Positions 1-10,994 of a stretch of 64,000 nucleotides of DNA are shown in pieces. The DNA is taken from assembly GCA_016785225.1 (NCBI GenBank), contig JAFBJZ010000951.1:806001-870000 (forward strand), read 5' to 3'. Numbering within the stretch: the first letter of the stretch is position 1; every line of letters starts with the position of its first letter. The DNA comes from Psettodes erumei. Its lineage: Eukaryota; Chordata; Actinopteri; Pleuronectiformes; Psettodidae. Under the pieces are notes generated by a model that saw only the letters and a list, made by a program, of their open reading frames with translations, was not told the origin of the DNA and searched no databases. Both the position numbers and the translations under genes were made by a program.

Positions 1-949
1 AAGACATAGGAGAAAAAATATCCAGCCAAACTCACTTCCCTGCTACAAAAATGAAACAAATAAGATATGCAGAAAACACAACTCAACAATTAAGTGCATT
101 AGCGCAGGGTCAGTATATTCAAACCAAATGATTATGGTATCAAAAGTTAGTTTAATACTCAAAACACAACATTCAGAATATCAAATCAAATATTTATCAA
201 ATATATAACAACCCCCAAAAGTTTCTAAATAAAAATTGGTCACTTTACAAATAGAACATACCCAAATAATCAAAGACATCAATCAAATTCAAGAGTTAAC
301 TTCAGTTCAGTTAACTCCAAAGACATGAGTGTATGTTTGGAATGGGGTAATGCATGAGAGAGCCCAGTTCAGTTTACCTCAGTGGAGAGGTGGGAAGGAT
401 ATGTTTGTGTGGGTATTTTGACGTGAGGCCTACAATTTAGGAAAAAGCCTGGGGAGAGCAAAAAAAGGACTTGCCTAAAATCTTAAGGTCCAGTAAGGCA
501 ACATAGATCATCCAGTGCATCCAAACTGGGTCAAAAGGCCATGGAATCCACTTTCCTTGTGCCTGCCCCTGAGACTAGCTCGCCTCCATTATACCTTATT
601 GTCTGTGAAAATAATTGTTCTTTCATCCACTCCAGATAACAACAGTTACTTAAGCTATACCACAGTTCATTTTCCTTTCAAATTGATCAAGAGCCCACAT
701 TCAATTTCAGAGCTTCTGCTCAGGCCTTGCTTGTCTACTCTCCTCCTGCATCTTTGTCTGATTTCCCTCTAAATTCAGCTCACAGGTGTGTCTGCTTTCA
801 TCACCTCCCTTCCCCCTTTCCTGTCAAGCTAAAAAAGGGGTGGATCTATCATTTTCCTTTTTTGCTAGACTGTAGCTTTACATCACTGAGACATATTCAG
901 TTTCACAACAACACAATACAAAAACATTGCAATTTTGTGTATTTCTCAG
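1..949 (+). other. Intron of the dguok-like gene, no exon seen
   Basis: This stretch precedes the first recognisable coding exon of the kinase gene and ends in a pyrimidine-rich acceptor with AG at 948-949. I see no conserved coding sequence in it on either strand; the short open frames here have no splice context or family resemblance. It is AT-rich and most simply the intron before the antepenultimate kinase exon. Confidence 0.5.
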
Positions 950-1502
950 AAATGTATGGAGCGTCTGGAGCGTCGGGGAAGGGCAGAGGAGAAGGGAGTG
1001 AAACTGGACTACCTGGAGAAGCTGCATGTTCAACACGAGAGGTGGCTTGTTGAGAAGAGCACAGAGTGAGTAATGATAAGATAACATGTGTTTTTTGTCA
1101 TCTTTAGACCCTTTTGAATATTTAAACCACTGAACTGTAACGTAACCATTTGAAATGGGACATACAAAGTTACTTTTGCTGCCATTATACCATTGGCTCC
1201 CTCTTTTCAGAGTACATTTTGAAAAGTTAAAACAGTTACCTGTGTTACAACTCGATGCCAGTGTGGAGTTCCAGAGTGACCCAGAGGTGTGGGAGCAATT
1301 TATTACAGAGGTATGTTTATTTATGGCGCTTTAATCTAGTAGCTGCTATGCTAGACTTAACCACATGAGGTCGCTGAAATGTTTGCAGTGCACATTTTTT
1401 GTTTTCCATTCTGACGTTTGAAGTGTGTCTCATTTCTGATCCTTTGTGAACTTAAACTAAGTTTTTCCTATGCAGGTGAAGAACTTTTTCAGTTCTTTGT
1501 AA
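950..1502 (+). CDS. dguok: Deoxynucleoside kinase, most like deoxyguanosine kinase; 3' end only
   Basis: Three coding exons are visible: 950-1065, 1211-1310 and 1476-1502 (stop TAA), joined by GT-AG introns with consistent phases (2, 0). They encode the last 80 residues. The first includes CMERLERRGRAEEKG then YLEKLHVQHERWL, the conserved lid/ERS-following helix region of the dCK/dGK/TK2 kinase family, and the next exon has VHFEKLKQLPVLQLD. The QHE and HFE motifs fit mitochondrial deoxyguanosine kinase better than deoxycytidine kinase, which has KHE and NFD at these places. The enzyme phosphorylates purine deoxynucleosides for mitochondrial dNTP salvage. The catalytic P-loop and upstream exons lie outside the window. 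Family certain; exact paralog less so. Confidence 0.8.
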
Positions 1503-1979
1503 CAGGGCAGCCATCATCTAAAATCAACAGTGGGAAATGGATGCGATCGGTCAGATCTCCTTAAGTCAAGTGATATCCGGGTACATACATTCCAGTGAAG
1601 AAAATATAAAGTGAAACATGAAACACTTCATGTGTTTGTCTGTATAAGGATATTCTTCTAAGGAGACTTTTAGATTGTTACGTTTTTCAGCTCATTTATT
1701 TGTCAGGTTTGAGAGTTGTTAAAAAAAGGGACTCCTTTTGCTGTTCTTTCCTCTTAAAAACTCTTAAAAAGCAATTCACACATCCAAGTGATTGAAACAC
1801 ACATCACAACCAAGTGGTTTTAGAGCCTGTGTAAATTATAAACTAAATCTGTGCTATCACTACTATGACCATGTGGAAATACTGTGCATTGACCATCACA
1901 TGTTGCAAATGACACTGTTTTACACATTCCTGAATACCTGGAACCAGTAAATAAGTTGTTAATGTTTTTGTATTTTATT

Positions 1980-1989
1980 AATAAATAAA
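1980..1989 (+). terminator. Overlapping AATAAA poly(A) signals of the kinase gene
   Basis: Two overlapping AATAAA hexamers (1980-1985 and 1984-1989) lie about 480 bases after the kinase stop codon, giving a 3' UTR of roughly 0.5 kb. They are the only strong hexamers before the next gene's TATA box. Confidence 0.65.
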
Positions 1990-2308
1990 AATGTATTCCT
2001 TTTTGTTAAAGTGATGCATTGTCCTTTTTACTGTCAAAGATTTGTGAAAATTTACATTACTGGTGTTACTGTTATGAAAAAGGAAGGTGCTAATGATTAT
2101 ACGAGATTTAAATAGTTATTTTTTAATATGTGTTTACATCTCAAGAGGATTAGGCTCCTTAATGAATATAAAAGGCCAGGCAGTTTGACAGGGCAATGAC
2201 CTTGGCTAAATGTTTTCTTTTTTCCTGCCCCTCTGATGTGCTCTGATGATCAGAGGGGCTGTTGAGATGCCTGGTGTGGTCAGGGGTCATCAAAGGGCAG
2301 CTGTCCAC

Positions 2309-2314
2309 TATAAA
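2309..2314 (+). promoter_or_regulatory. TATA box of the nodal-related gene
   Basis: TATAAA followed by a G-rich stretch sits 134 bases before the nodal start codon, which would place transcription start near 2335-2345 and leave a short 5' UTR of about 100 bases with a CT-rich run. A second TATA-like stretch (ATATAAAAGG) lies near 2165-2174 and could be an alternative. Confidence 0.55.
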
Positions 2315-2447
2315 GGGGCCTGTCTGGAGCTCCATTTGCACATAGCATCATTTTGGCCTGAGACCAGCTAGAGGAAGGAAGGAGCTCTTTCCCTCTCTCT
2401 CTCACTGTCATTTTCATTTGTGTAGATTTTTTTGACTTTCAGTTAAA

Positions 2448-4199
2448 ATGAAAGCCAGCATCGTGTCGGTTTTCTGCACACTCCTCCTCAGCTCTTTTGG
2501 AAGTGCGTTCTCAACTCAGGCGCGCAGATATCACACAGGCCTTGAGACCAGTTTGGCATTCAGAAATCTCTCAGTTAATCATCGCAGCAGATACCCTCTG
2601 TACATGATGCAGCTGTACCGCTCCTTCAGAACTGCTGATTCCTCATTGTCAGTAGCTGTTAACACTATTGCTACACAAGGTGACGACCCGTCAGCCCAGA
2701 GTTCGGACTCTGTGCTGAGTCTGATGGCCAAAAGTAAGTAAACAGTTTATCTTCTTTTTTTTACCATGCTTTTATACATCACTAGATATAAACCATGTTA
2801 TATACTGTTAGTTTCTCCTTCGTGTGCCCTATTCTCTAGAAACCCTTTGGTTGGTGCATCTGTGTTATCAGACCATCACTTTTTACAACCCAACAAGTGT
2901 CAAAATGCTTATTCGACTGTAAAGGCTTTCTCTGTTTTATGTGACAGGGTGTGTATATTAGCCCTCAGACGTCCTTGCACAGGGGGGTTCAATACACATC
3001 CTGTTCTGTTCACCCTCCCACTCCAGTGTTTTGACATTTGTCCAGGGATCTGGTTTGCCCAGTATCATCCAGACTGCTGACGTTGTGTGTGAATTTGGGT
3101 TCTCATTTACATGTCTTCTTTTTAGGTTGCCATCAAGTGGGTGAAAGATGGATAGTCACATTTGACATGTCAACCATCTCCACTATTGAGCTTGTCCAGC
3201 TGGCAGAGCTTCGGATCGGACTACCAGCATTCTCTGCTTCTAAACTTGCCACTGTGGATTTATATCACTCTAAAACGCAGAGCTGTGGCCTGGGAAACAC
3301 ATCCTGCCAGGATGACCACATTTTCCTGGGGAGTTTTGGCACATCACAGAGCAGCACAAAGTCATCCTGGAGGGTTTTTAATGTGACTGCTCTGTTAAAA
3401 TACTGGCTGTACCAAGGAGAAAGAGTGTCAAGCCAAGAGGCCTCAGGAGAGTCTGAGACAGACCATGGGAGTGGTGTTGGGGAGGAAGGGGAGATAACTG
3501 GCAAGTCCATCTTCAAGAATTTGGGATTGAGGCAAAGAAAAATACGTCATCGAACCATAAACCAGGTCATGATGGTCATCTTCTCCAAACATAGCCGGCC
3601 TCAGGAAGGCCATGCAGCATATAGTCTCATTCATACTGTGGAAAATTCCAAGTATGTGACTATGGACAGAGTCAAGAGTGACAGTCAAAGTCGACGCCAC
3701 AAAAGGAACCGAATGGAGAGGATGAGAGTGGCTGATGGAGCTGCACCAACGGGTGCACCAGCCGCAGAGCCGGTTCAGAGGCCACTGTGTCGGAAGGTAG
3801 ACATGTGGGTGGACTTTGACCACATTGGCTGGGACGAGTGGATTGTGCATCCTAAGCGCTACAATGCGTATCGCTGTGAGGGAGAGTGTCCTACACCACT
3901 GGATGAGACTTTCCATCCCACCAACCACGCGTACATGCAGGTAAGATCTCAAATCAATTTTTAATCCCAAATAACTCTTCTTAAATAATCACATTTTTCT
4001 GTTGAGTTGCTGGATTGTTCATGTAAATTCTTCATCTGATTTATAGAGCCTCTTGCGACATCACCAACCAGAAAGAGTCACTTGCCCATCCTGCGTGCCA
4101 ACACGCCTCAGCCCGCTCTCGATGCTGTACTACGAGAACGATGATTTAGCCTTGAGGCATCATGAGGACATGATTGTTGAAGAGTGTGGCTGTCACTGA
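2448..4199 (+). CDS. Nodal-related TGF-beta family ligand, complete, three exons
   Basis: Exons 2448-2733, 3126-3940 and 4047-4199 join (phases 1 and 0) into 417 codons. Residues 1 to about 22 are a signal peptide (hydrophobic FCTLLLSSFGSAFS). A long prodomain follows, with a basic furin-type site RRHKR at about 285-289. The mature domain has all seven cystine-knot cysteines: CRKVDMWVDFD, RYNAYRCEGECP, TCPSC and the C-terminal EECGCH, plus the FHPTNHAYMQ helix typical of Nodal. Secreted Nodal ligands act through activin-type receptors with an EGF-CFC co-receptor to induce mesendoderm and left-right asymmetry. The three-exon layout, with the second intron inside the mature domain after AYMQ, is the normal nodal structure. 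Among fish paralogs it could be southpaw or squint (ndr1); the cyclops/NODAL locus normally neighbours eif4ebp2 instead. I could not settle the paralog by eye. The start has an A at -3. Confidence 0.95.
2991..2998 (+). promoter_or_regulatory. FoxH1-like site in nodal intron 1
   Basis: AATACACA fits the FoxH1 consensus AAT(A/C)(A/C)ACA. Nodal genes of other vertebrates carry an autoregulatory FoxH1 enhancer in intron 1. Only one copy is seen here and an 8-base degenerate match is expected by chance at moderate rate, so this is a suggestion from position. Confidence 0.3.
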
Positions 4200-4491
4200 A
4201 GGCCCACCCGTCACATGAGCAACTATTAATGAAGCATGATCTTGAACTTTGATTCAACTGTTTTCATGTAAACATCAATGTTTGAACATTAAAGTTTGAG
4301 TTTCTTGGCACGACCATTTACAGCAAATAATGACAAGATATACCGCTGAGGTTGAATGACAGTATTTCATCCATACCAGGTTGTACACAATTATATTTTC
4401 TTAATATTTTCTATTTTAAGTATGGAGTGTTCTATGTATTATCTATTTATACAGTATCATGTATATTTTGTTCATAAAATATGTTAAATAT

Positions 4492-4497
4492 ATTAAA
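4492..4497 (+). terminator. Candidate poly(A) signal of the nodal gene
   Basis: ATTAAA about 290 bases after the stop codon, in an AT-rich tail. Another ATTAAA at 4288-4293 would give a 3' UTR of only about 110 bases. Either or both may be used. Confidence 0.4.
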
Positions 4498-5086
4498 ACA
4501 TTTTATTTTGACAAACGTGATGTGTGTTTTTACGTTCTTTTTTGTACATACCACTTTTGAGAATTTGAAAACAGTCTTTTTTATTTTTAGTTTGAATGAC
4601 GTTGCACAACTTTGAATTGACATTTAAAAGAGGGGAACTCGGAATACATAGTTTGAGATGGTTTTCAAAGTAACATATTTCAATGGTGTTGATTAAATGA
4701 TATTTAAGTTTCATTTGCAGCAATTTCCTTAAAATCTTTCAGCAATGGCTATTCACATGCTACATTCACACTCTGTGTTATACAGAATCCCTTTCAATTA
4801 ACAAAAAAACGCTCCTTAGGCTCAACCTGCTCATAGATACTAAGCCTCATTAATTCATTAATCCCACTTGTCTTCTCTGACTGGTGACCAGCAAACAATT
4901 TAGTGTATTTGCCTTCCTAGTCTCCAATCCACATCTTTGGTCCTACTACAGTGCACACATTATCAGAAGTCATTAGCTCCTCTCTGGCCAGGCTTCTTTA
5001 TTTGATTGTGATCAAACAGGCAACTCTAACAACTCGAAAAGTATACTGGAAGGATAGCTCAATGGGGGAAGAAAAGCAGTAGCACT

Positions 5087-5127
5087 TGTGTGCGTGTGTG
5101 TGTGTGTGTGTGTGTGATGGGGGGGGG
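5087..5127. repeat. GT microsatellite followed by poly-G
   Basis: About 15 GT units (one CG interruption) run into ATG and then eight or nine G residues. Confidence 0.9.
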
Positions 5128-5504
5128 TCAGGAAGCAAAGGTGACAAGGGGATCCCAAACAAACACAGACCAGTGTGAGGGAAGGGAGAGATTCAACGTC
5201 TGGAAGCTGGAGCTACTGTGGAAGAAGAACAGGGCCGACTGGAACTGATTTGAGTTGAAACTGCTCAATCCACACTGAAAGCCAAGATCAGACCAGTGAG
5301 TGTTTTTTAGAAGCTGCCTTGCTGATGACGACGCCTTAAAACTTCCACTACATACAGGGCATGAACAACCACAAAAGGCATTGCATGTATGTTATGCTTA
5401 ATTAAACAGTGCAATGTTTTGCAATCTGTTGCTTGTACTTATGAGTTATACAAACCACACAGTAAGAAATAAAATACAAGGACATTACATTAAAGTCCCA
5501 AGTC

Positions 5505-5528
5505 TCACTACCATGGTAATGGTAGTGA
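5505..5528. repeat. Perfect 10-bp inverted repeat with 4-base loop
   Basis: Arms TCACTACCAT and ATGGTAGTGA are separated by GGTA. It could fold as a hairpin but lies in intergenic DNA and has no known role. Confidence 0.6.
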
Positions 5529-6389
5529 CTGAGGTAATGACGAGGTCCAGGTGAGGTATACAAACAGTATCACTATCACTGTCACTGAGACATTTACATG
5601 GAAAGAAAAACATATGGCACTGCTAAGATGATTAAGTGCTACGTATCTGTCAGTGTACTAGAGGATTCAGAAAGAATTTGTGCGTTTGATGAAAGGAGGT
5701 GTACACCCTGGACAGGTCATCAGTCCATTACAGCCTTAATGCAACTGCTCATATTCATCACTGCAGACAATGATAGAACAAAACACACAATGATAGGTGG
5801 TGCAGCCAAAGAACGGTGAGTAGTTCTGTGCAGTACCTCTGTAATATCCTGGCACATCCATTTCTTCAGTTATTAAGATGATTTTAATGAGAAATTCTTC
5901 AAAGGGAAAGACTGGCAAGCTGTTTCACAATCAGCTTAGACAAAATGGGCATGGTAAATCAACAAGGTGCCAGCACCAGAAGTGGAAATGTTGAATGGAA
6001 AGAAAAGGAGTGTCTCCCAGCTATGTACAATTGTATATTGACCTCTCTTTATACAGTCCACTGACTAGGGTTATCAGGGAGCTCCACAAGGAATTCCTGA
6101 TACGACTTTTGCTGAATCAGGGAAGCACAGGAAGCACTACAGGCTGTGATGCCAACCGTCCAAGTCAAGAATGATCATTTCAAAATGTGTATTAGCCTTT
6201 CACTCACTGTGACATTAGAAGTGCAAGTAATTCAGTTGTTTTTATCAAAGCATTTCTTTTCTCTTTATCACTGAAATAGCCAAATATATGTCTTTTTGCT
6301 CTCTCAGATGGCACTGTGCAAGAGAAATGTGTATTCAAACCAGTTAATCAATGTATAATGAAGACATTTCCAAAATCAGTGGAGTGGAG

Positions 6390-6395
6390 TTTATT
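6390..6395 (-). terminator. Candidate poly(A) signal of the eif4ebp gene
   Basis: TTTATT on the plus strand is AATAAA on the minus strand, about 660 bases beyond the stop codon of the 4E-BP gene. The interval 6396-7051 would be its 3' UTR. Confidence 0.4.
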
Positions 6396-7051
6396 TTTAC
6401 AGTCCACTGACATGACAGCACAAGACTCACTAGTGCACACCATCAATGCACACTGAAAAATACATGACAAAGAGAAAGGGTTGCTTTAAGGTGTTTGCTT
6501 TAATTCTTTTTGTCACCCTACAAACCGCGTGAAAATCAGTTTCAAAATTTCATCAACACAATTCTGTTTTACATTGTCCGTACTTTTTAAAAATAAATTT
6601 AAGAGCACATTCCAACTATACATCAAATTATACAGCAATTTCAAAAGTTCAAGGCGATATCTGAAGAGAGGTGTCAAGAAATGTGTGCAAATAAAAGCAC
6701 ATCAAGTGGGAAAAAAACCCTCTGGAATGCTAGTAAATTCAGAAAAATTGGATCTTCATTTTCATGATTTTCTCACAATAGTGAGGAATGAGGCTTTGTT
6801 GAACTTCCCAGTGTTTTAAAACTTGTAGCCACTACAGGAAGGCACACTTAAATCCAGGTTAAGTCTTAGTGCAGGCAGAAAAAGGCTTTGTTATAAATTT
6901 TTTTCTGGCCAAAACAAGCAAACGAGATTGACAAAGGCAAACCTCCTGTCTTCATGGAATGGATGATGGGAAAAGAGAAGGTGCTCCTGAACCTTTCTTC
7001 ACAGCATTCATGTTGGTCAGTCTGACATCCTAATATTCATTTCAACGCCGC

Positions 7052-9695
7052 CTAGATGTCCATTTCAAACTGTGCGTCATCACCTTAAAAGACAGATAAA
7101 CATATTTCACAAACAGAGCAAAAACTACCACTCTGCATTAGGATTCATCATTACTAGTCTCATTGTATTATAACTCAGTAATATTTAAAGAAAATTGGAA
7201 GACACGTGTCATTAGCTGGTAAAATATTAAATAACATCAGACAGTGAGCATGACCGTAAATACCAAATGGCTAACTAATGGACTAAGATATGGTCTAAGG
7301 AATAAGGACTATTTTTGATTAATCTAAATTCGTAAAAGTATCAATATCATATCACACAACCTGAAATGCCTATAAAATTGTTTGTTGTTTGATAGGTGTG
7401 TTTGCCTACAAACAACAAACAGAATATCTTTATAATAAAAACATTTACAACGTTCTGACAGTTTCTTCTTGTGTAAGCACCCAACCAATCCTTTGAAGAA
7501 TAATAAATGGACAAGTAAATTTAAGTAGTAAAGTAAATTTAGCCTTGATACAGACCTCTGACTTGCATTCCACATGAGATGTTTCTTAGACATTAAATCA
7601 TGTCCGCTGTTATGCTAAGTAATGGTTGTTTTCCCAGCTGGAAAAACAATCGAGCCAGTTGAGACTTTTGCTTGTGACATGAAGAAGGTGGATGCCATCT
7701 TGTTGTGCCAGAGCCAAATATTTTTGTCAGAAAAATGCAATGAAAATGTTGGCAAGTGCAAATGAAATGGATGCAGCAAAGGTTCTTGCAAGTCGACTTA
7801 TGAAAATAACAGCTCTTGAATTGCCATATTTCTCTGAATGACGTGGAAAAGCGTTAATGGATTTTTTTTCTGACAGCTGATATTTGATGATGATGGGATG
7901 AATATATATTACAAGCTCCTGATTTGTTATGGCAAAATTACAAACTCCTCACAAATAAAAATCATCAGCAACATATGACACAATCCCAGGCTAAACAATG
8001 CTACAGCAAAAATCACCTCCCTCTATCATCCACCAAAGGAAGGAACAGGGCAGCAATGTCAAACAGTTGTATGATCCGATGGTTAATAGTGATACACATG
8101 ACATAACCTAAGTTAAAGATTTCTCAGAGGTTTTAGTCACTGTTGGAGCTTTCAAGTGGTTATATGAGTTTACATTTGAATCTAGGACTGAATCCTTCAT
8201 TTCGAACTCCATTGTATGTGGAGTATGTTTATCTGAGGTGTCAACATACCAGTGTAGCTGTCTGTTGCAGTGCCGGTGTTTTTCAGTAGTTCTCCATTAT
8301 GGGTTTTCTCACTGGTGTCTTTGCAGGGTGGACTGGTCACCCCTGGAATGTTTGGCAGGCCTCGAGGAGGAGTCTTAGCCACCGGAGAACTGCGACACTC
8401 CAAGCAGGAACTTTCGGTCATAGATGATCCTGGTGCCTTTTATGTGAACAGGCATGAAGAGCAAGCGTCAGAAATGGAGCACTGCATGCGCTCAGAGCAC
8501 AGAGGTCATGCTCACATTAGCTGAGGGGCATCTGCTGCTTCAGTCATGCTTCATTCAAATTATGCTAGCAGATGCACAGCTTTTCCATTTTTATTAACAC
8601 TCCAAACCATTACTCTGCCTATATATGAAACTATGACTACAGCTAACTGAGAAACTAGTGTGCCAGTTATGTTCTTGATTAATCACTTAATCATTTAGTT
8701 GTCAGGAAAATGTCAGGAATCAGGGCATTTTTGGTTAAACAAAGCACTTGAACGATTATTAAAAATAGATTGAAAGAAAGAAGAATGTTTTTTCAGACAA
8801 GTGACTAATTTACTTATTGCAGCTCTACACTAGACACTAAAATCTGAACAATAAAATAATGAAATCTGACTATGACACGCTGAATAGACAAATGACAGAA
8901 TGCAGTTTTCAAACATCTACCCATTTATATTGTACAGAATGGACTAATGCAAGTACCAGACAATGTACCACTTATAGCACTGGTAAACGTTTAGTAAAGT
9001 GTATTCCCAAATGCTATAAATATGTATAAATCCATTTAATTCTATAAAAAAATGTTGGGTCGTAGAAACATGGCAAGGCGTTACTGTTTAGATCTCACAG
9101 TAGGTTTACTGTGTTTACATACAGACACATTTAAAAAACCACAGCTTTAGTTGTGACGTGGGCGTGGACAGTAGGGGTCGCTAATGTCCCAAGATCAACT
9201 GATGACAGCCATCATAAAAACAGAAAACACATCCGTTTAAGATGAGACAGCAGTGGGAAAACGTGCACGCCACTCACGCGATTTGGATAACAATGACTGT
9301 ACTGTGCTGTATGTATCTTCTTTGCTACCACACGCTTACTAGCCAGTGTTAGCAGATAGCTGGGGCGGAGCTAGCCGCTGCTTCTGCACGGTGGCATTTG
9401 ACAGGAGCCGACCTCATGGGTTTAGCCTGAGTGGCGCCCGAGCACTCACCGACAATGCAGCTATTTGTTGAATGAGTGTAAATCATGCGCGGCCCTAGAG
9501 CAACAGCACATCTCCCCGGTTCGAACGCATAAATACGACGAATGCGGTACAGTACGCACCACCCGGGGTCGTGCTGAACAGGGTCCCTCCGGGTGTAACG
9601 GAGTAGTCGTGGGGCATGTGCTCCGCGTCGTTGACGGTCACCCTCCTGGTCGACGGGATCGCCTTGGCAGTGGTTTTCTGGCAGTCAGCGGACAT
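7052..9695 (-). CDS. eif4ebp1: eIF4E-binding protein (4E-BP1-like), three exons, one-base frame break
   Basis: Exons on the minus strand are 9560-9695, 8250-8436 and 7052-7083, all with GT-AG borders. Exon 1 gives the PHDYSVTPGGTLFSTTPGG segment with the Thr-Pro sites phosphorylated by mTORC1. Exon 2 gives IIYDRKFLL, the eIF4E-binding YxxxxLPhi motif, then ECRSSPVAKTPPRGLP and IPGVTSP. Exon 3 gives DDAQFEMDI and stop, including the TOS motif FEMDI that binds raptor. The family represses cap-dependent translation by sequestering eIF4E. ECRSSPVAKTPPR resembles 4E-BP1, while PHDY and DDAQFEMDI also suit 4E-BP2; position beside ank1 favours eif4ebp1. The exons sum to 355 bases where 354 (117 residues plus stop) is expected: an extra base near 8400 shifts the frame right after FLL. 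Read literally, the protein would stop shortly after the binding motif. Confidence 0.88.
8399..8404 (-). other. Single-base insertion breaking the eif4ebp frame
   Basis: On the minus strand the sequence reads CTGCTTGGAGTGTCGC, where the family requires CTG CTG (or CTT) GAG TGT CGC. Upstream codons and downstream codons are each perfectly conserved but in different frames. The literal frame continues GVSQFSGG and then stops. Splice shifts cannot repair it because both halves are inside one exon. A sequencing or assembly indel is the likeliest cause; a true allele is possible. Confidence 0.85.
8660..8835 (-). repeat. Degraded dispersed fish repeat (first copy of a two-copy family here)
   Basis: Read on the minus strand it runs from a GAGCTGCAA start through CTAATTTAC-like and AATAATCG segments to an AAAAATG-rich part. 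This order resembles a non-coding repeat very frequent in percomorph genomes (GCTGCAAC, ATTAATC, AGAAAAT motifs). Recognition is from memory of the family's look; boundaries are approximate. It lies in the eif4ebp intron 1. Confidence 0.45.
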
Positions 9696-9800
9696 CTTCT
9701 CTTAACTATAATTAACTAAGACTAGCTAACTAAATAACATGAAACAAGCAGGCTAAACAGCAAAGCCGCACCGTGCCTGTTTCGGATATTGCTTTGTATG
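9500..9800 (-). promoter_or_regulatory. CpG-rich first exon and promoter of the eif4ebp gene
   Basis: The DNA around the start codon at 9695 is clearly richer in CG dinucleotides than the flanks, and no TATA box is evident upstream. This is typical of housekeeping-type vertebrate promoters. The exact transcription start was not determined. Confidence 0.45.
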
Positions 9801-10647
9801 ACTACTTTCGGGTTAAAGCAAAAAAACAAAACAAAACCTTTTTTCACAAGTGCAAACAGTTGAAGGTAGGGTCTAACATTACAACATGCAGTCTCACACA
9901 CGCAGAGGGTCCGGGTTCTTTGTTAAAAGGGCCTGAGCATACGTCCCTCCTCACCCACTCAACCACCACATGCAAACAAAACAACACACAGACAGCAGAC
10001 AGGCTGAGGTGGGGAAGACCCGAGGTGGACAATCTGGACCTAATCTGCCCCCTACTGGCACGTGTGTGCGTGCGCGCGTAAAGCTTGTGTGGAGTTTAAT
10101 ACTTCGCTGTAATTTTATTTTTTGTAAAAGCAGAAACATATCATCCTAACAAACTATATTCATGAAAGACACATTCGGCTAAAGGATCAATTCAACCTCT
10201 TATGACCCTGCTGGAGAAACTCTCACCAGTTTAATAATAGTCTTAATCTAAAGTAAACACAAGCAATGCCTGCTGGGTTTCTAAACCTGCATTTATTAAA
10301 TGGATACTGAAAATCGACACATTACTCATTTTTACCTTTTTTTTGCAGATAAACTGATGTAAACTGGTGTATTCTTTTGTCTATTTAAATGAATACTTAT
10401 ATAAACCGACAAAAGCGTACAAGCTTCCAAACAACCCTGCTTAAAAAAACATAATGTTTAACATTTAATACTTTAATGAAAAGTGGGATTGCTCAACAGT
10501 GTGCACAGGACAAGGCCCGAGGCATATCAGCATGTTTGATTTGCTCAAAACTATAGTATGATTGTCACTAGGGTTTGTCAATTAATATTGTATTTAAGTG
10601 TCTTACACAAAAGCATACACACATTATACACAAAGACATTTCATTTC

Positions 10648-10653
10648 TTTATT
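10648..10653 (-). terminator. Candidate distal poly(A) signal of ank1
   Basis: TTTATT on the plus strand reads AATAAA on the minus strand. If used, the ank1 3' UTR would be about 3.7 kb. A nearer hexamer exists around 11590. Assignment is tentative. Confidence 0.25.
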
Positions 10654-10949
10654 AATTTTGTAAATGTTGAGCTGGTGTACAGAGTAAATTGTCAATAGAT
10701 GTCCTCGGATTTGATTGGATTAAAAGGCTTTTACATATAGGTTTTAAATTCATGTTTGACTCTCCATAACAATAAAAAAAAGCAAACAAAACAGGTTAAA
10801 ATACCCACAAGACCCCAATTTATCCCCAGGTTGCAGGCATTACCCAGAACTCAACAGTCTCTTGGTAGCTACAGCTGTATGATGCTAAAAGTACATCCAT
10901 AACATAACTAGAATCCCAGTTGACAAGTAAGGGTGCATAGCATTCTAAG

Positions 10950-10994
10950 TAAATATATATATATATATTTTCATATATTTCATATATATATATA
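10950..10994. repeat. AT dinucleotide repeat, self-complementary
   Basis: Two ATATAT tracts of about 18 and 14 bases flank a short TTTTCATATATTTC spacer. Confidence 0.85.

Larger units (their letters stand above)
4500..6389. other. Intergenic region between convergent nodal and eif4ebp genes
   Basis: No coding exon recognised. It contains a GT microsatellite with an adjoining G run, a short perfect hairpin at 5505-5528, and otherwise unremarkable AT-rich DNA. The two flanking genes converge on it with their 3' ends. Confidence 0.6.

Noticed and set aside
727..1053. Open frame of 108 codons over the kinase exon
   Set aside because: It reads the kinase exon in the wrong frame; the conserved frame is the one giving CMERLERRG.
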